From assembly GCA_046296415.1 (NCBI GenBank), contig JBKBLN010000005.1, positions 38,766 to 102,765 of the forward strand: 64,000 bases of DNA, in the 5' to 3' direction. Below the pieces are notes generated by a model. It ran no database searches. It was not told where the DNA came from and was given only the letters and a program-made list of their open reading frames with translations. Source of the stretch: CAYNRA01 sp046296415 (GTDB lineage: Bacteria; Bacteroidota; Bacteroidia; Cytophagales; Spirosomataceae). How positions within the stretch are numbered: the stretch's first letter is position 1; each line of letters opens with the position of its first letter. Below, piece after piece: positions 52,562 through 60,754 of the stretch. A program made the position numbers and the translations under genes.

Positions 52562-53413
52562 ATGAAAATCACATTTGAAAACATCGCGCCGGATCAAGGG
52601 AGTTCGTTCCGGATGATCCATTGGAAGTCGGAAAACGATAAGTTTTTTTGGCACCAGCACCCGGAATATGAGATAATCTACATAAAGAAGGGCAGTGGAC
52701 AAATGCGGGTTGGGGATTTTCAAGGGCGTTATGAGGAGGGGCATCTGTTTTTCTTGGGGCCCAATATTCCCCATACGGGATTGGGATATGGTGTAGTTGG
52801 CGAGCATGAGGAGATCATCGTGCAATTGCGGGAGGATTTTTTGGGTAAGACCTTGTGGCAAGCGCCCGAAATGAAATCCATCCAGCGATTATTCGAAAAG
52901 TCACACCAAGGCATTTCGTTCAAAGGTGGTTTGCGTACCCTAATTGGGGAACAGCTGGGGCTTTTGCTTACGGCTTCGCCATTCGACCGCCTCATGGGAT
53001 TATTCCGAATCTTGCATCAAATGGCCCATGCTGAGGCCTATGATTTACTGGGGGCTTCGCGTGATTTAGCTAGCCATCAAGATGAGTTTCGGATGCAGGC
53101 AATTTACCAATATGTGGCGGACCATTTTGCCGAGCCCTTAAATATTGACGCCTTAGCGGAGGTAGCCAACTTAACGGTTCCCTCTTTTTGCCGGTATTTC
53201 AAACGAAAAACCCGGCAGACGTGCACAGATTTTGTGAACGAATACCGGGTAAATCAAGCTTGTAAGCGACTTCAAGGAGCGACGAGCATTTCTCAAGTGG
53301 CATTTGAAGTTGGATTTAACAACCTATCGCACTTTAATAAAACCTTTAAGCGGGTTATGGGGGTGAATCCAAAAGAATATCGACGCCTTATCGCATCCGA
53401 TCCGCGTCTTTGA
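52562..53413 (+). CDS. AraC family transcriptional regulator, cupin type
   Basis: This 283-aa regulator has an N-terminal cupin (about 20-95; FFWHQHPEYEIIYIKKGSGQ in parts, GHLFFLGPNIPHTGLG), whose His and Glu pattern HQHPEYE is typical of AraC sensors of small ligands or sugars. The C-terminal DNA-binding domain (about 190-280) shows LNIDALAEVANLTVPSFCRYFKRKT, in parts, and SISQVAFEVGFNNLSHFNKTFKRVMG. I start at ATG 52562, not the TTG six bases upstream. The 3' end overlaps the convergent DUF4293 gene by 26 bases. The target is unknown. Confidence 0.92.
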   Translation: MKITFENIAPDQGSSFRMIHWKSENDKFFWHQHPEYEIIYIKKGSGQMRVGDFQGRYEEGHLFFLGPNIPHTGLGYGVVGEHEEIIVQLREDFLGKTLWQAPEMKSIQRLFEKSHQGISFKGGLRTLIGEQLGLLLTASPFDRLMGLFRILHQMAHAEAYDLLGASRDLASHQDEFRMQAIYQYVADHFAEPLNIDALAEVANLTVPSFCRYFKRKTRQTCTDFVNEYRVNQACKRLQGATSISQVAFEVGFNNLSHFNKTFKRVMGVNPKEYRRLIASDPRL

Positions 53414-53858
53414 CCAGCTTCTCGTCCCGACGAATAGCACGATTCGCTACCCAATTGGCTAGAAGGGCAAAAAAACCTGCCCAAACCCCAATGCCGAAGG
53501 TCCCATCCCCAGATTCACCGAGGGGCATGGCCACATATTTGATTTGGTAGATTGTTAAACCAATCGCTAGCCCCATAAACAGGGAATTTAAAGCGACCAA
53601 AAGCATTTGGCGAACCCGATTTTTGTACTGAAAAATGGAGAAAAGAGAAACGCCTGCTGATAAAACGGCTAATACGGCGATGTAATAGATCGGTTGATCT
53701 TGAACGGCCAAAGTGCCTTTTAGTTCTACAACATGGTACGGATTAACAATAACCCGGCTACCATCCGCTCCTGATTTTTCCCACGAATTGGTTCCTAAAA
53801 AAACAAACATGCCAATACCCGAAAGGAGTAGTAGCAAAGATTGTATGCGTTGTAACAT
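53388..53858 (-). CDS. DUF4293 family membrane protein
   Basis: From ATG 53858 this is a 156-aa protein with four membrane helices, starting MLQRIQSLLLLLSGIGMFVF, which is the typical DUF4293 N-terminus. Helix 2 is near VLAVLSAGVSLFSIFQY, helix 3 near LVALNSLFMGLAIGLTI and helix 4 near WAGFFALLANWVANRAI. Its function is unknown. A promoter-like box at 53885-53892 on this strand supports the later start over an ATG at 53903. The convergent AraC gene overlaps the 3' end by 26 bases. Confidence 0.85.
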   Translation of the reverse strand: MLQRIQSLLLLLSGIGMFVFLGTNSWEKSGADGSRVIVNPYHVVELKGTLAVQDQPIYYIAVLAVLSAGVSLFSIFQYKNRVRQMLLVALNSLFMGLAIGLTIYQIKYVAMPLGESGDGTFGIGVWAGFFALLANWVANRAIRRDEKLVKDADRMR

Positions 53859-53884
53859 GACAGCGAAATTTTCGTTTGAAGGGG

Positions 53885-53892
53885 CAAAGGTA
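53885..53892 (-). promoter_or_regulatory. Candidate -7 element for the DUF4293 gene
   Basis: The minus strand reads TACCTTTG 26 bases before ATG 53858. It argues against translation from 53903. Confidence 0.4.
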
Positions 53893-53975
53893 CGTAAACT
53901 CACCGATAATTTATGGGCATGAGCCCCGATGCTAGTGATTAATCTTGTAATTTTCGGAGATTTTAAGTTGAAAGG

Positions 53976-55655
53976 ATGGGCATGAAAAAATGGACAATTA
54001 GAGGTCTTTGGATCCTGGGGTTAATCGCCCTACAAATTGCTAGTACATTTTGGTATTTTCGGTTGGACTTAACCGAGGAGAAACGGTATTCTCTTTCAGA
54101 TGCCACGCAGTCACTTCTTCAAAAATTGGAAGAGGATGTGGTGATTCGGGTATATTTGACGGGTGAACAACTGCCTGGTGGGTTCAAGCGCTTGGAAAAA
54201 GCGATTGCGGAACAATTGGAAGAATACAAGGCCTTGGCGGGCCGCCGAATATCGTATGACTTTGTGGATATTCAAGCAATTTCAGATCCAGAGGAACGTA
54301 AAAAACAAATGGAGGAGTTGATTGCTAAAGGCATGCAACCCACTCAAATCTTCGATACCAAAGGAGGCAATCGGATTGAGACATTGATTTTTCCGTATGC
54401 CACCGTATGGCAAAATAATCGGGAGATGATTGTTTTGTTACTCAAAGGGAATCAAACACTTTCGGCACAAGAACGATTAAATCAGTCGTATGAGAACATT
54501 GAATTTGCTTTTTCCTCAGCCATTCGGCAGGTGCAGAGCCAAGAGAAAAAGAAAATTGGATTGTTGAGTGAATTTACGGCCAAATCTCCGGACTATTTTG
54601 CTGGCATGATCACCACATTGCAATCATATTACGATGTGTACATTTTGGATGCCAAGGCGTCGGTGACGTTTGATGGTTTAGATGCACTGATTGTGCCGAA
54701 ACCAGAACGACGCTTGGACGATTCCACAAAATGGAAGATTGACCATTACGTAGCGAGTGGAGGTCGGGCCCTCTTTTTTGTGGATGGCCAGCAGGTGGAT
54801 TCGATTGGCCTCCAGGGAACGTTTGCTAGGCCTGTAGAAACAGGCTTGGAGGATTTGTTTTTTCATTGGGGAATTCGACTCAATACCGACTTAGTGAAAG
54901 ATGCCGGAAGTGCTCAGCCTATTCCGATGGTGGTGGGAGCGGTGGGGAATCGACCAACGATTCAACCTGTACCTTTTCGATTTTTCCCATTGGTTAATCA
55001 ATTTGGCCCCAGTGTGATCACACGAAACTTGGATCGAGTCGCCACTAAATTTGCTTCTTCATTGACTGAAGTAAAGGATGCTCACGGATTGATGAAGACA
55101 CCTCTGTTGCAAACCACTCCTTACACGAAAACACTACAAGCACCTGCTTTGGTATCGTTTGAGGAGTCACGAGATACCCCGGACTTAGATGACTACACAG
55201 CGGGAGTATTGACACTCGCCTATTTAATTGAAGGGGTTCCTGGTTCGATGTATCAATCACGACTTTTACCTTCGGACCCTAGAGCTTCCTTGTATTCAAA
55301 GGTAAACGGACCCACGAAGGTGGTGATTTGCGCGGATGGGGATGCCATTGTAAATGAATTGGACCCCAAAACAGGTAATCCAATGCCGTTGGGTTGGGAC
55401 CGGCTGACCAATCAAACCTATGGAAATAAAGACTTTGTTCTGAATGCAGTTGACTACCTAGTTGATGAAAATGGGGTGATCACGGCGAGAAATAAAGAAA
55501 TCAAAATTCGGCCTTTGGACAAAAAGAAAATTCAGGAGGATCGTACTTTTTGGCAAGTCATCCTGCTGGGCGGACCCGTCGTGTTTTTGGGTCTTTTGGG
55601 AGGGGTTTGGACCTGGCGACTACGTAAAAAATATGGCGTACTTAGTACGACGTAG
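53976..55655 (+). CDS. gldG: Gliding-motility ABC transporter-associated protein GldG
   Basis: GldG is the extracytoplasmic part of the GldA-GldF-GldG ABC complex associated with gliding and type IX secretion in Bacteroidota, with homologs in non-gliding members too. The 559-aa protein has an N-terminal helix (about 8-27, then FRLDLTEEKRYSLSDATQSLL), a DUF4350/ABC_transp_aux core (VVIRVYLTGEQLPGGFKRLEKAI; LIVPKPERRLDDSTKWKID), LLPSDPR and a C-terminal helix (about 525-545). The LTEEKRYSLS motif is the GldG family signature. gldF, which usually lies directly upstream, is absent; the upstream neighbour is DUF4293 on the other strand. dnaN follows closely. ATG 53982 is an alternative start. Confidence 0.93.
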   Translation: MGMKKWTIRGLWILGLIALQIASTFWYFRLDLTEEKRYSLSDATQSLLQKLEEDVVIRVYLTGEQLPGGFKRLEKAIAEQLEEYKALAGRRISYDFVDIQAISDPEERKKQMEELIAKGMQPTQIFDTKGGNRIETLIFPYATVWQNNREMIVLLLKGNQTLSAQERLNQSYENIEFAFSSAIRQVQSQEKKKIGLLSEFTAKSPDYFAGMITTLQSYYDVYILDAKASVTFDGLDALIVPKPERRLDDSTKWKIDHYVASGGRALFFVDGQQVDSIGLQGTFARPVETGLEDLFFHWGIRLNTDLVKDAGSAQPIPMVVGAVGNRPTIQPVPFRFFPLVNQFGPSVITRNLDRVATKFASSLTEVKDAHGLMKTPLLQTTPYTKTLQAPALVSFEESRDTPDLDDYTAGVLTLAYLIEGVPGSMYQSRLLPSDPRASLYSKVNGPTKVVICADGDAIVNELDPKTGNPMPLGWDRLTNQTYGNKDFVLNAVDYLVDENGVITARNKEIKIRPLDKKKIQEDRTFWQVILLGGPVVFLGLLGGVWTWRLRKKYGVLSTT

Positions 55656-55672
55656 ATTACCTGAATTTTTGT

Positions 55673-55680
55673 TATCTTTG
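55673..55680 (+). promoter_or_regulatory. Candidate -7 element for dnaN
   Basis: TATCTTTG matches TAnnTTTG 43 bases before ATG 55724 and lies after the gldG stop. The -33 position is unclear. Confidence 0.42.
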
Positions 55681-55723
55681 TTGACTTTTTTTCAACTTGC
55701 TATATCAAATTTTGACATTCCAT

Positions 55724-56848
55724 ATGAAGTTTACCGTCTCATCTTCACAGCTATTAAAAGCACTTTCGACGATTCATGGGGTCATTGGAAACAATCCAGT
55801 GGTGCCTATTTTGGAGAATTTTTTATTTCAAGTTCAAGACGGTGTATTGGTAGCCACGGGGTCAGACATGCAAACGGTCATGACGACAGAGATGGAGGTT
55901 TCTTCCACTGACTCGGGTTCGATCGCCGTTCCAGCGAAACTTTTACTGGATACGTTACGGAGTTTACCTGATCAACCCGTTCAGTTTCAGGTGAATGAAG
56001 ATACATTTGGAATTGAGTTATCCACCTCCAATGGTCGTTTTAAACTTTCTGGTGAAAATCCTTTGGATTTTCCTCGAGTACAGACTGTGAACAAGAGTCA
56101 TTCCATTGAGATTCCAGCGGATGTCCTAGCCACGGCTATCTCGAATACCCTTTTTGCCGCAGGTACCGATGATCACCGTCCCGCAATGACGGGTGTGTAT
56201 GTTCAACTGTCTTCCGAACACACGACGTTTGTGGCTACGGATGGGCACCGGTTGATTCGCTACCGGAGATCGGATGTCACCTCAAAAGACGCCACTTCGT
56301 TGATCATGCCTCGGAAAGCCTTAAACCTTTTAAAATCCTCCCTTCCAGCAGACGACGAGCCCGTGAAAATTGAATTCAGTTCGTCCAATGCGTTTTTCAG
56401 TTTCGGAACCATCAAGATGGTTTGTCGCCTCATCGATGAACGATTCCCGGACTATGAAAATGTAATTCCCCAAAACAATCCCAATTCGATGGTGATTGAT
56501 CGGGCGACATTCTTGAGTACATTGAAGCGGATTTCGATTTACTCGAATAAAACAACCCATCAAATTCGATTGAAAATCTCAGAAAAGGAATTGGTTATTT
56601 CAGCAGAAGATCTCGATTATTCCAATGAAGCATCCGAAAAGCTGACATGTGAATACAAAGGGGATGATCTGGAGATTGGTTTCAATGCCAAACTCCTCAT
56701 TGAAATGCTTGGGAACTTAACCTGTTCAACGGTAACGATGGAACTGTCTCAGCCGAATCGTGCAGGACTAATTTGGCCAACGGAACCAGAAGAGCAAGAA
56801 AATATCTTGATGTTGGTTATGCCCGTCATGCTAAATACGTATGCCTAA
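55724..56848 (+). CDS. dnaN: DNA polymerase III subunit beta (sliding clamp)
   Basis: The clamp holds polymerase III on DNA. The 374-aa protein begins MKFTVSSSQLLKALSTI and shows NNPVVPILENFLF, FKLSGENPLDFPRV, TDGHRLIRYRRSD, and the C-terminal hydrophobic MLVMPVMLNTYA, which fits the family end (xMPMR-type replaced by MPVML). An upstream ATG at 55697 is rejected because the family starts at MKFTVS. The gene is not next to dnaA or recF. It ends at a terminator. Confidence 0.97.
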   Translation: MKFTVSSSQLLKALSTIHGVIGNNPVVPILENFLFQVQDGVLVATGSDMQTVMTTEMEVSSTDSGSIAVPAKLLLDTLRSLPDQPVQFQVNEDTFGIELSTSNGRFKLSGENPLDFPRVQTVNKSHSIEIPADVLATAISNTLFAAGTDDHRPAMTGVYVQLSSEHTTFVATDGHRLIRYRRSDVTSKDATSLIMPRKALNLLKSSLPADDEPVKIEFSSSNAFFSFGTIKMVCRLIDERFPDYENVIPQNNPNSMVIDRATFLSTLKRISIYSNKTTHQIRLKISEKELVISAEDLDYSNEASEKLTCEYKGDDLEIGFNAKLLIEMLGNLTCSTVTMELSQPNRAGLIWPTEPEEQENILMLVMPVMLNTYA

Positions 56849-56867
56849 AAGTTGAATTCATACTTGT

Positions 56868-56905
56868 AAAGAAATCTCAGGTCAAGGCTTGAGATTTCTT
56901 TTTTT
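56868..56905 (+). terminator. Terminator after dnaN
   Basis: AAAGAAATCTCA (56868-56879) pairs with TGAGATTTCTTT (56890-56901) around a 10-base loop and is followed by TTTT. Confidence 0.82.
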
Positions 56906-56969
56906 ATATTGATCCAAGAAGTGACAATAATTTTTAAAGAATTATTGAACAATAAGGAAAAGAAAAAGT

Positions 56970-56984
56970 TACATATGTACACCA
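56970..56984. promoter_or_regulatory. Palindrome upstream of the CarH-like gene
   Basis: TACATATGTA (56970-56979) is a perfect 10-base palindrome, and its right half extends into TGTACA. It lies 75 bases before the start of the MerR/B12 regulator gene, a reasonable place for an autoregulatory operator. Published CarH operators contain TACA-type elements, as I recall; only one clear match to that pattern is visible here. Confidence 0.4.
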
Positions 56985-57054
56985 ATAGCCACTAATTGAG
57001 CGTGTGTGTGGATTAAATGTTCCGACTCCCGGAGCTTTTAAACGTGAGAATGAT

Positions 57055-57939
57055 ATGAGTAATTACTCGATTAAGGATCTGGAGCATTTGTCGGGCATCA
57101 AAGCGCATACCCTTCGGATCTGGGAACAACGGTACAACATCATCAATCCGAAAAGGACCGACACGAACATTCGGACCTACGATGATCAAGACCTTAAATT
57201 GGTCTTAAACATTTCGTTACTGAAAGATCATGGATACAAGATTTCGGAGATCGCCAAACTGAGTTTGGATGAGCTCTCGAAGGAGGTAATCTCCATTTCA
57301 GACAAACAGCTCAACTATCCAGATCAAATTCATGCCTTGACGATTGCCATGATCGATATTGATGAGGATCGGTTTGAGCGCATTATGTCGACCAATATAT
57401 TACAATTTGGTTTTGAAAATACGATGATTAACATCATCTATCCTTTCCTTAGCCGTATTGGTACTTTATGGTTGACAGGATCGATTGGTCCGGCTCAAGA
57501 GCATTTTATTACAAATCTGATTCGCCAGAAGATGATTGTTGCGATTGATGGGCAGGTTGTCAAGCCAACAGCTAACTCGAAAAAATATGTCTTGTATTTG
57601 CCTGAGGGTGAAATGCATGAGATGGGTTTGCTATTTGCTAATTACATTTTAAGAGCTCGGAATAATAAAGTGATCTATTTAGGCCAAAGTTTGCCATTTT
57701 CAGAGCTTCAATTTGTGTGCGAATTACACAAGCCAGACCATATTTTCACGGCCATTACCTCGGTTCCCGGCCAAGAGGACGTTCAAGAGTACATCAATCG
57801 GATGGGTGCTAGTTTTCCGGGTATCGAGATTTATCTGACGGGTCATCAGGTTGTTGGTCAAGGTTTAGATACGCCCTCCAATGTTCGGATCATTCCGAAT
57901 GTTCGGCAATTATTGGAATTGGCCAGCGGATCTGCTTAA
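57055..57939 (+). CDS. MerR family regulator with B12-binding domain (CarH/LitR-like)
   Basis: From ATG 57055 this is a 294-aa protein. Residues 1-75 form a MerR winged helix (YSIKDLEHLSGIKAHTLRIWEQRY). Residues about 85-165 form the helical B12 cap with W139-x9-E149-H150 (WLTGSIGPAQEH), and residues about 175-290 a cobalamin-binding Rossmann domain with E186-x-H188-x-x-G191 (EGEMHEMG), the lower ligand motif. These are the exact marks of CarH-type photoreceptors that repress carotenoid genes in the dark using adenosylcobalamin. The residue after Trp139 is Leu, where Thermus CarH has the His that ligates cobalt after light. No carotenoid genes are adjacent. The start at 57004 is rejected, as residues before MSNYSIKDL do not fit. 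Confidence 0.9.
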   Translation: MSNYSIKDLEHLSGIKAHTLRIWEQRYNIINPKRTDTNIRTYDDQDLKLVLNISLLKDHGYKISEIAKLSLDELSKEVISISDKQLNYPDQIHALTIAMIDIDEDRFERIMSTNILQFGFENTMINIIYPFLSRIGTLWLTGSIGPAQEHFITNLIRQKMIVAIDGQVVKPTANSKKYVLYLPEGEMHEMGLLFANYILRARNNKVIYLGQSLPFSELQFVCELHKPDHIFTAITSVPGQEDVQEYINRMGASFPGIEIYLTGHQVVGQGLDTPSNVRIIPNVRQLLELASGSA

Positions 57940-57960
57940 AACGGTAAAATAACTAAACAA

Positions 57961-57988
57961 AAAAGACGAGTTACCAACTCGTCTTTTT
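57961..57988. terminator. Bidirectional terminator between CarH-like gene and metG
   Basis: AAAAGACGAGTT (57961-57972) pairs with AACTCGTCTTTT (57976-57987) around ACC. It separates the convergent genes. Confidence 0.88.
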
Positions 57989-58037
57989 TGTTTGATTATG
58001 GTGTTCTATGAACCCTTGTAAATCTTTTGGGAAGTTA

Positions 58038-60086
58038 TTACGATACGGTTGCTCCACTCCAAACGGTTTTATGGGGCTGGAGAAGGGCCAAAGATCCGTC
58101 GACATGTTCAGCCATCAGGATCATGCCATTGGACTCGACCCCCATCATTTTTCGAGGGGCTAAATTGGCGATAAATGTGACTTGTTTTCCAACTAAATCT
58201 GCTGCATTAAAATGCTCGGCGATACCGCTTAAGATGGTGCGTTTTTCTAGTCCGTCATCGATAAGGAATTTGAGCAATTTTTTGCTTTTCGGCATAGGTT
58301 CAGCTTCTAGGATGGTGCCAATTCGAATGTCTAATTTCGAAAAGTCATCGAATTGAATTTCGGGTTTTAAAGCGGGGACGGACTTTGTTTCGAGTTCGTT
58401 CATGCGTTTGGTTTGATTTAATTTTTCAACTTGAGCTTCGACAACGGCGTCTTCAATTTTTTCGAAAAGGAGTTCTGCCTCGGCGATCGACTGCCCAACG
58501 GCAACTAAATTGCCTTTACTAGCCTCTTTCCAAGGGAGCTTGGGAAGACCAACCATTTTTCTAATTTTTTCGGCTGTAAACGGCAAAAAGGGTTCTGCCA
58601 CAATGGATAAAGCACCAACAAGCTGCAAGGACACATACAAAATGGTTTTGACGCGGTCTGGATCGGTTTTGATGACCTTCCACGGTTCGGTGTCGGCTAG
58701 GTATTTATTTCCTACTCGTGCTAATTCCATCATGGAAGCCAGTGCCTCCCGGAACTTGTAGTTTTTTAAGGCATCGGCTGTTTGGCAAGGTAGGTCAGCC
58801 AATTGCTTCATTACGGCCTCATCGTATGCATCAAAAGGACCTGGAGCAGGAACGATTCCCATTTCGTACTTATGGGTTAGTACGAGGGTTCGATTAATGA
58901 AATTTCCTAGGATCCCGACGAGTTCTGAATTGTTTTTTGTTTGAAAATCCTTCCATGTAAAGTCATTATCTTTTGTTTCGGGGGCATTGGCTAAAAGGGC
59001 GTACCGCAGCACATCCTGTTTTCCAGGAAATTCTTCCAAGTATTCATGCAACCACACAGCCCAGTTTCGGGAGGTGGAAATTTTATCATTTTCAAGGTTC
59101 ATGAATTCGTTGGCGGGCACATTGTCGGGCAGTATAAAACTACCCTCGGCCATGAGCATAGCGGGGAAGATAATGCAATGAAAGACGATGTTATCTTTTC
59201 CTATGAAATGAACCAATTTGGTATCTTGGCTTTTCCAGTATGGGGTCCAGTCCTTCCCGTGCTGTTCGGCCCATTCTTTGGTCATGGAAATGTAGCCAAT
59301 AGGTGCATCGAACCAAACGTACAATACTTTTCCATCGGTATCTGGTAGTGGGACTTTTACGCCCCAATCCAGGTCGCGGGTCATGGCTCGGGGTTGAAGG
59401 CCTTGTTTAAGCCACGACTGGCATTGACCAAACACATTGGTTTTCCATTCGGGATGGCTCTGAACAAAAGCCTCAATTTCAGGCTGCATACGATCTAGGG
59501 GAAGATACCAGTTTTTGGTTTCCTTCATGATCGGCTTCTCTCCGGATATGGTCGAACGCGGATTGATCAAATCGGTAGGAGATAAGGAGCTCCCACATTT
59601 TTCACATTGATCACCATAGGCATTGGGATTATGGCAGTGGGGGCATTCTCCCATGATGTAGCGATCGGCCAAGAACTGCTCGGCTTTAGGGTCAAAGTAT
59701 TGTTCGGTCACCACTTCGTCAAAATACCCTTTTTCTTGCATGGTGGCGAAGAACTCTTGGGAAGTTTGGTGGTGAATGGGTTGGGTGGTACGGGAATAGA
59801 TGTCGAAGGAAATCCCAAAATCGGCAAACGACTGCTTGATTTGGGCATAGTATTTATCAACCACTTCTTGGGGGGTAATTCCTTCTTTTTTTGCTTTTAT
59901 AGTGATGGGTACACCGTGTTCGTCGGTACCGCTGACAAATACAACGTCCTTCTCTTTGGCTCGAAGGTATCGAACATAGACGTCAGCGGGAAGATAACAA
60001 CCGGCGAGATGGCCGATATGAATCGGGCCGTTCGCATAGATAAGGGCGGCAGTTACGGTGTAGCGGGATGGATTTTCTAATGCCAT
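58038..60086 (-). CDS. metG: Methionyl-tRNA synthetase
   Basis: This class I synthetase charges tRNA-Met. The 682-aa protein has the HIGH motif (GPIHIGHLAG, about residue 20), a zinc site CPHCHNPNAYGDQCEKCG (about 145-162), the KMSKS equivalent reading DKISTSRN (about 335), and a C-terminal EMAP-like tRNA-binding domain (about 580-682; DDFSKLDIRIGTILEAEP). KISTS replaces KMSKS, common in Bacteroidota MetG. The gene is a single unit downstream of ndk, from which it is separated by a terminator. Confidence 0.98.
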   Translation of the reverse strand: MALENPSRYTVTAALIYANGPIHIGHLAGCYLPADVYVRYLRAKEKDVVFVSGTDEHGVPITIKAKKEGITPQEVVDKYYAQIKQSFADFGISFDIYSRTTQPIHHQTSQEFFATMQEKGYFDEVVTEQYFDPKAEQFLADRYIMGECPHCHNPNAYGDQCEKCGSSLSPTDLINPRSTISGEKPIMKETKNWYLPLDRMQPEIEAFVQSHPEWKTNVFGQCQSWLKQGLQPRAMTRDLDWGVKVPLPDTDGKVLYVWFDAPIGYISMTKEWAEQHGKDWTPYWKSQDTKLVHFIGKDNIVFHCIIFPAMLMAEGSFILPDNVPANEFMNLENDKISTSRNWAVWLHEYLEEFPGKQDVLRYALLANAPETKDNDFTWKDFQTKNNSELVGILGNFINRTLVLTHKYEMGIVPAPGPFDAYDEAVMKQLADLPCQTADALKNYKFREALASMMELARVGNKYLADTEPWKVIKTDPDRVKTILYVSLQLVGALSIVAEPFLPFTAEKIRKMVGLPKLPWKEASKGNLVAVGQSIAEAELLFEKIEDAVVEAQVEKLNQTKRMNELETKSVPALKPEIQFDDFSKLDIRIGTILEAEPMPKSKKLLKFLIDDGLEKRTILSGIAEHFNAADLVGKQVTFIANLAPRKMMGVESNGMILMAEHVDGSLALLQPHKTVWSGATVS

Positions 60087-60138
60087 GGAAAGGATGTTCA
60101 GGAAGATGTAAAGTTAGTGGAAAAACCGGATGGCAGAC

Positions 60139-60174
60139 AAAAAAATCGCCTGAAAGCCCTAAGACTTTCAGGCG
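60139..60174 (-). terminator. Terminator after ndk
   Basis: CGCCTGAAAG (60147-60156) pairs with CTTTCAGGCG (60165-60174); on the minus strand it is followed by a T-run (complement of A at 60139-60145). It separates ndk from metG. Confidence 0.82.
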
Positions 60175-60197
60175 AAGGGCCTTGATTGAAGGACGAT

Positions 60198-60620
60198 TTA
60201 GAATTGTTCAGTTGCGGCAAAGAAAAACGACGACTCAATCGCGGCATTTTCATCTGAATCGGAACCATGGATGGCATTTTCTCCTTTGGAGAGGGCAAAT
60301 TTCTTCCGGATGGTACCTTCCGCTGCTTCAGAAGGGTCGGTGGAACCAATCAAAGCACGGAAGTCTGCCACGGCATTGTCTTTCTCTAAGATCATGGGAA
60401 TGATGGCTCCAGCCGACATCATGTCGCAAAGTTCGCCATAGAAAGGACGTTCCTTGTGAACAGCATAAAATTGACCTGCTTGCTCAGGCGTTAAACGTGT
60501 TTTTTTCATTGCTACGATCCGAAAACCAGCAGCTTCAATCATTTCAATAATACCTCCGATGTGGTTTGCGGCCACAGCATGGGGCTTGATCATTGTGAAT
60601 GTGCGGTTTGTTATTGCCAT
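60198..60620 (-). CDS. ndk: Nucleoside diphosphate kinase
   Basis: The enzyme transfers phosphate between NTPs and NDPs through a phosphohistidine. The 140-aa protein has RTFTMIKPHAV near the start, GELCDMMSAGAIIPMILE, and the active-site His118 in ENAIHGSDSDENAAIES. All motifs and the length fit. The start is ATG 60620; an upstream in-frame start at 60656 overlaps a -7-like box and is rejected. It is a single-gene unit, divergent from the DHH phosphoesterase gene. Confidence 0.97.
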   Translation of the reverse strand: MAITNRTFTMIKPHAVAANHIGGIIEMIEAAGFRIVAMKKTRLTPEQAGQFYAVHKERPFYGELCDMMSAGAIIPMILEKDNAVADFRALIGSTDPSEAAEGTIRKKFALSKGENAIHGSDSDENAAIESSFFFAATEQF

Positions 60621-60653
60621 GTCTTTTTGGTTTTTAGTTCTTTTTTCGAGCCG

Positions 60654-60661
60654 CAAAATTA
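60654..60661 (-). promoter_or_regulatory. Candidate -7 element for ndk
   Basis: The minus strand reads TAATTTTG, matching TAnnTTTG, 33 bases before ATG 60620. Confidence 0.4.
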
Positions 60662-60725
60662 CAGATTTTATGTGATCTACGCGGAATAATTATAGGATAA
60701 TTCACATTAAGCCACCTAAATTTTG

Positions 60726-60733
60726 TAGTTTTG
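60726..60733 (+). promoter_or_regulatory. Candidate -7 element for the DHH phosphoesterase gene
   Basis: TAGTTTTG matches TAnnTTTG 21 bases before ATG 60755. No good -33 element is visible. Confidence 0.35.
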
Positions 60734-60754
60734 TTGTTTACGTAGGACAGTTTA

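Noticed and set aside
59607..60080. A 157-codon plus-strand frame inside metG
   Set aside because: It lies entirely antisense to the well-supported synthetase gene and reads as a low-complexity shadow of it.
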